DNA of 7,696 nucleotides from an uncultured Dorea sp. Lineage in GTDB: Bacteria > Bacillota_A > Clostridia > Lachnospirales > Lachnospiraceae. The notes beneath the pieces are model-generated. The model worked only from the letters and a program-made list of their open reading frames with translations, was not told where the DNA came from and searched no databases. Shown here in pieces: positions 5,823 through 7,696 of the stretch. The stretch is from positions 1 to 7,696 of the forward strand of contig CAOKJI010000070.1 of NCBI GenBank assembly GCA_948468495.1, in the 5' to 3' direction. Both the position numbers and the translations under genes were made by a program. The first letter of the stretch is position 1; each line of letters begins with the position of its first letter.

Positions 5823-6199
5823 TTCACTCCCGCCTCGCGGCAGAGAGCCTTAACAGGTGTCACACAACACCCTCCGCTATAACGGGCGGCCCCATTGCAG
5901 ACTGCTGTGAGCACTTAGCGAGGTATTACACGAGCTTAGTGCGAACGCACACCCAGACACTTGGCGAGGTCCTTTCGAGCCTAGTGACTGCGGTGTTTCC
6001 TCCTGCACTTAGCGAGGTATTATCGAGCTTAGTGCGAACGCACACCCAGACACTTGGCGAGGTACGTCCCTTTCACAGTTCGGTGCACCGCTCAGAAGCC
6101 ATCTTCCGCAAATTTCCATTCCGTCCCTCTCAGCCGCCGGGACTTCTCTGTAAAACTTCCGTCTGCGTACTCTCTTCGTCGCTGCGTTTATCTGATATG
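5765..6199 (-). promoter_or_regulatory. Methionine T-box riboswitch leader of metG
   Basis: The leader controls metG by sensing uncharged tRNA-Met. Stem I spans about 6187-6080. It has the loop-E strand AGTA (6168-6171) opposite GAAG, then a candidate AUG specifier (6100-6102) followed by GCTTCTGAG. Its distal stem is GTCCC/GGGAC. The Stem II/III region (about 5900-5825) holds the CCGTTATAGCGG segment, a GGTGT/ACACC hairpin and a stem closed by a GCGA tetraloop. The antiterminator/terminator follows. From the inferred transcription start the leader plus untranslated region is about 520 bases, longer than the usual 200-350. The extra length is the hairpin block at 5911-6079. The Met assignment rests on the AUG position and on the downstream gene. 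Confidence 0.88.
5911..6063 (-). repeat. Tandem hairpin repeats inserted in the T-box linker
   Basis: Two 60-base units, 5911-5970 and 6005-6063, are nearly identical, differing only around TATTACACGAG versus TATTATCGAG. The sequence between them (5971-6004) completes a related third hairpin. Stems of the form GCACT-x-AGC/GCT-x-AGTGC occur at 5911-5942 and 6005-6035, with a CACT-x-GGC/GCC-x-AGTG version at 5958-5986. A partial fourth copy begins at 6051. The start-to-start spacing is 46-48. Each GTGC arm can also pair with a following GCAC (5939-5950, 6032-6043), so alternative folds exist. The block lies between Stem I and the Stem II/III region of the T-box, both of which are intact. Confidence 0.75.
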
Positions 6200-6205
6200 C
6201 TAGAA

Positions 6206-6234
6206 ATCGTAACATAAGCATTTTCAAATGTCAA
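6206..6234 (-). promoter_or_regulatory. Promoter of metG
   Basis: A perfect TTGACA (6229-6234, minus strand) and TACGAT (6206-6211) are separated by 17 bp. Transcription would start near 6199, just before the T-box Stem I. It lies in the 50-odd bases after the toxin stop codon. No terminator separates the toxin-antitoxin operon from it. Confidence 0.8.
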
Positions 6235-6281
6235 GCTTCCTGTCTGCAAAACTTTTATAATGGCAACCTGTAAACTGTTAC

Positions 6282-6653
6282 TTATAATGCATTGATTATC
6301 AAATTCTTTTGAAATTCTTCCATCTTAGAAATTACGTCCAGATATATATCTTCATATTCCTTTCGGAAATCAACAATTTCTCTCGTCAATTCCCCCAAAT
6401 GTACAACCGACTGCTTATGACTTCTAATATACGAGCGCTGTGTTAAATTCATCAACGGTACGTCTGCCGGTTCAATAGAAACGTCATAATAACTGTCAAC
6501 ATTTCCCTGATTTGTGATTCTTGAGACCGGCAATATAATATAATCGCTGCTGTCAGCCTGCCCTACAATCAAAACCGGCCTGTTTTTAAACGCCATACGA
6601 TGTGTCCGATTATCAAAATATTTAAATGTGGAGATGTATGCTTTCCCAATCAA
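6282..6653 (-). CDS. PemK/MazF-type toxin
   Basis: A 123-residue protein matching the PemK/MazF/Kid fold of ribosome-independent mRNA endoribonucleases. It has an N-terminal GKAYISTF strand, then KNRPVLIVGQ (about 23-32, the conserved RPxLI core), DYIILPVSRITN (37-48, active-site strand), and SYIRSHKQSVVHLGEL (73-88), which matches the family's late conserved strand-turn. A charged helical tail covers 89-123. The start is TTG at 6651-6653, directly after the TAA of the upstream gene. GGAGG lies 8 bases upstream inside the end of that gene, and the TTG start gives a complete N-terminus, whereas the first internal ATG would cut the first strand. Zero spacing implies translational coupling to its antitoxin. 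Activity is inferred from family only; the match is clear but divergent. Confidence 0.83.
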   Translation of the reverse strand: MIGKAYISTFKYFDNRTHRMAFKNRPVLIVGQADSSDYIILPVSRITNQGNVDSYYDVSIEPADVPLMNLTQRSYIRSHKQSVVHLGELTREIVDFRKEYEDIYLDVISKMEEFQKNLIINAL

Positions 6654-7145
6654 TTACAGTACCTCCGCATCCTCAAATTCATCATAATACATATCCCACA
6701 CAGAATCATAAGGCCTTACCTTTTCAGCGTCTTTACGAATATCTTCTAATAAAAGTACTCCATTCCCATTCTGTCCCTGTGGAATCCCTTCCCTTGACCT
6801 GCGCCATGACAGCTCTCTATGCGAAAGTTCACTCAATTTCCATGATTCGTATGCTCCATATTGTAAAATAACATTTTTCGTAATGTAAGCATTTTCAAGA
6901 GATATCTCGCTCAAATTATCCGCATACATTCCGTCCTCGGTATAAGAATTCCTAACTTTGCGGCATACAGGTCCATACTTCCAGCCTTCAAACTCTTCGG
7001 TAAACATCGGTTCTCCTGTTACAGCGAAAGATTCCCTCTGGGTAAGATATAACAGCTTATGCAACTTCATCTCATCAATAATTTTCCCTGATATTTTTTT
7101 GTACTCTGAGAAAATATACTGAGCAACATCCAGCACTTTTTCCAT
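6654..7145 (-). CDS. Panacea/SocA-type (DUF4065) antitoxin
   Basis: A 163-residue protein. Residues about 5-115 carry the Panacea domain: VAQYIFSEY, then IIDEMKLHKLLYLTQ (the usual ItpmKLqKLLY signature), a GEPMFTEEFEGWKYGPV segment (44-60) and a helical remainder. Panacea domains act as antitoxins for many unrelated toxins (PanAT systems), so the PemK-like protein encoded immediately downstream is the likely partner. AGGAGGAGGT precedes the ATG by 6-7 bases. The C-terminal tail (about 130-163) is acidic, ending DEFEDAEVL, and may be the toxin-binding part; that is inference. No DNA-binding domain is obvious, so autoregulation would need the Panacea domain or another protein. Confidence 0.85.
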   Translation of the reverse strand: MEKVLDVAQYIFSEYKKISGKIIDEMKLHKLLYLTQRESFAVTGEPMFTEEFEGWKYGPVCRKVRNSYTEDGMYADNLSEISLENAYITKNVILQYGAYESWKLSELSHRELSWRRSREGIPQGQNGNGVLLLEDIRKDAEKVRPYDSVWDMYYDEFEDAEVL

Positions 7146-7166
7146 ATCATTACCTCCTCCTGTTAT

Positions 7167-7252
7167 CTAAAATAAAAACCACGGTCTTACTACGCCCTCG
7201 TTAACCATTGTTATCCCCTTTTGTATTCAATTAAGCCATGTTTTTTCCTCAT
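7167..7252 (-). other. Two tiny tandem ORFs in the toxin-antitoxin leader
   Basis: Two 13-codon ORFs follow each other with a 2-base gap: 7211-7252 (MRKKHGLIEYKRG) and 7167-7208 (MVNEGVVRPWFLF). The second has a fair AGGGG site 6-7 bases before its ATG, and the first only a weak one. They lie between the operon promoter and the antitoxin ribosome binding site. They could be leader peptides, remnants of a decayed gene, or chance. Confidence 0.2.
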
Positions 7253-7278
7253 TTCCGCCAACGCTGTTTAGGGGCTTA

Positions 7279-7307
7279 ATTATAACATAATTATACCATT
7301 ATATCAA
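7279..7307 (-). promoter_or_regulatory. Promoter of the toxin-antitoxin operon
   Basis: TTGATA (7302-7307, minus strand) and a perfect TATAAT (7279-7284) are separated by 17 bp. Two more TATAAT hexamers lie just upstream within the spacer region, so start-site choice may vary. An inverted repeat TAATTAT-AAC-ATAATTA (7277-7293) covers the -10 box and could be an operator. Confidence 0.7.
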
Positions 7308-7337
7308 TTTGAATATTTTCGAAATGTAAAAATCGCG

Positions 7338-7696
7338 TCACACCACCACTTCTACAATCGTCTTACTGCCGCAGCGTATCTCCTTCATCCCGGTCTTTTT
7401 ATTCTTATTAAAGTTAAAACTAAGAAGATAACCTTTATCCAATCCATAATCATCCAGATATTCCGCCAGTTGTAACTCGCCGCGCCGGTTGTATTCTTCT
7501 CCATGCCATATTTTCATTTCCAGCACATACTGCTTTCCCAGATAATCAATGATTACATCTGTCCGGCGCAACTGGCGGCGTCTCCGATAGCGCTTCCTGT
7601 CAGTTCTTCTGATAGATAGCGATTATATAACCGGGTTTCAAAAATACGGTTTGTAACGGCGACAAACCCCTCTTCATTTTTCAGATATCCAAACAT
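7338..7696 (-). pseudogene. Degraded AAA-ATPase-like/PD-(D/E)XK nuclease gene, 3' part
   Basis: Two pieces in different frames come from one family, the large ATP-binding proteins with a C-terminal PD-(D/E)XK nuclease domain (AAA-ATPase-like/DUF1703 type). From the window edge, a frame running 7696-7553 reads FGYLKNEEGFVAVTNRIFET, typical of the segment joining ATPase and nuclease domains, before meeting an early stop. The frame ending at 7338 reads RRTDVIIDYLGKQYVLEMKIW and continues through QLAEYLDDYGL and GYLLSFNFNK, with the catalytic Asp and E-x-K motif of the nuclease core. Intact members have on the order of a hundred residues between these parts, so a deletion with frameshift near 7600 is inferred. 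The short C-terminal ORF that begins with TTG at 7571 lacks a good ribosome binding site. The 5' part is outside the window. Confidence 0.7.

Noticed and set aside
5911..6063. tRNA or other stable RNA gene in the metG leader
   Set aside because: The repeated hairpins do not make a cloverleaf and there is no tRNA T-loop or CCA end. They lie within an otherwise normal T-box transcript.
5132..6217. Plus-strand ORF of 361 codons
   Set aside because: It lies opposite the 5' part of metG and the T-box leader, carries the hairpin repeats as repeated peptide, and has no family resemblance. It is an antisense shadow.
6009..6227. Minus-strand 72-codon ORF upstream of metG
   Set aside because: It overlaps the metG -10 box and the T-box Stem I, and its peptide reads through RNA structure. 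It is not a gene.

Overview
The window looks like chromosomal DNA of a Clostridia-class Bacillota, most likely Lachnospiraceae. This rests on strong AGGAGG-type ribosome binding sites, a T-box-controlled methionyl-tRNA synthetase with a fused C-terminal tRNA-binding domain, the metG-tatD gene order, and the style of the accessory genes. That placement is inference from protein and leader style, not a search. Every convincing gene lies on the minus strand, so the window reads biologically from right to left.

Right to left: (7696-7338) a decayed fragment of an AAA-ATPase-like/PD-(D/E)XK nuclease gene. (7307-6282) a two-gene toxin-antitoxin operon: a Panacea/SocA-type (DUF4065) antitoxin followed without a gap by a PemK/MazF-type toxin that starts with TTG. 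(6234-5678) a consensus promoter and a very long methionine T-box leader, whose linker between Stem I and the Stem II/III region is expanded by repeated hairpins. (5677-3728) metG. (3731-3521) two abutting palindromic elements that share a CTAG tetranucleotide. (3454-2690) tatD, ending in a hairpin. (2581-1973) a small serine recombinase of the resolvase/invertase type. (1972-1584) a non-coding stretch full of recombination-like structure. (1583-270) a TnpB-family protein. (269-1) a hairpin-rich stretch that looks more like a structured RNA than a gene.

The most interesting part is 1-2581. The TnpB-like protein keeps its zinc finger and overall TnpB layout, but by my alignment all three RuvC catalytic acidic residues are replaced (by Ala, Lys and Lys). 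It should therefore be nuclease-dead, as in the TldR class of RNA-guided repressors derived from TnpB. Between it and the serine recombinase lies a 125-bp A+T-rich segment flanked by 15-bp inverted repeats (14/15 match). The repeat cores look like small-serine-recombinase crossover sites, and the segment carries a near-consensus promoter (TTGACT-17-TAGAAT). In the orientation given, this promoter points away from the tnpB-like gene. After inversion it would drive that gene and the structured RNA behind it. My hypothesis is a phase-variable, recombinase-switched, nuclease-dead RNA-guided regulator. Each component is visible in the sequence; that they work together is inference.
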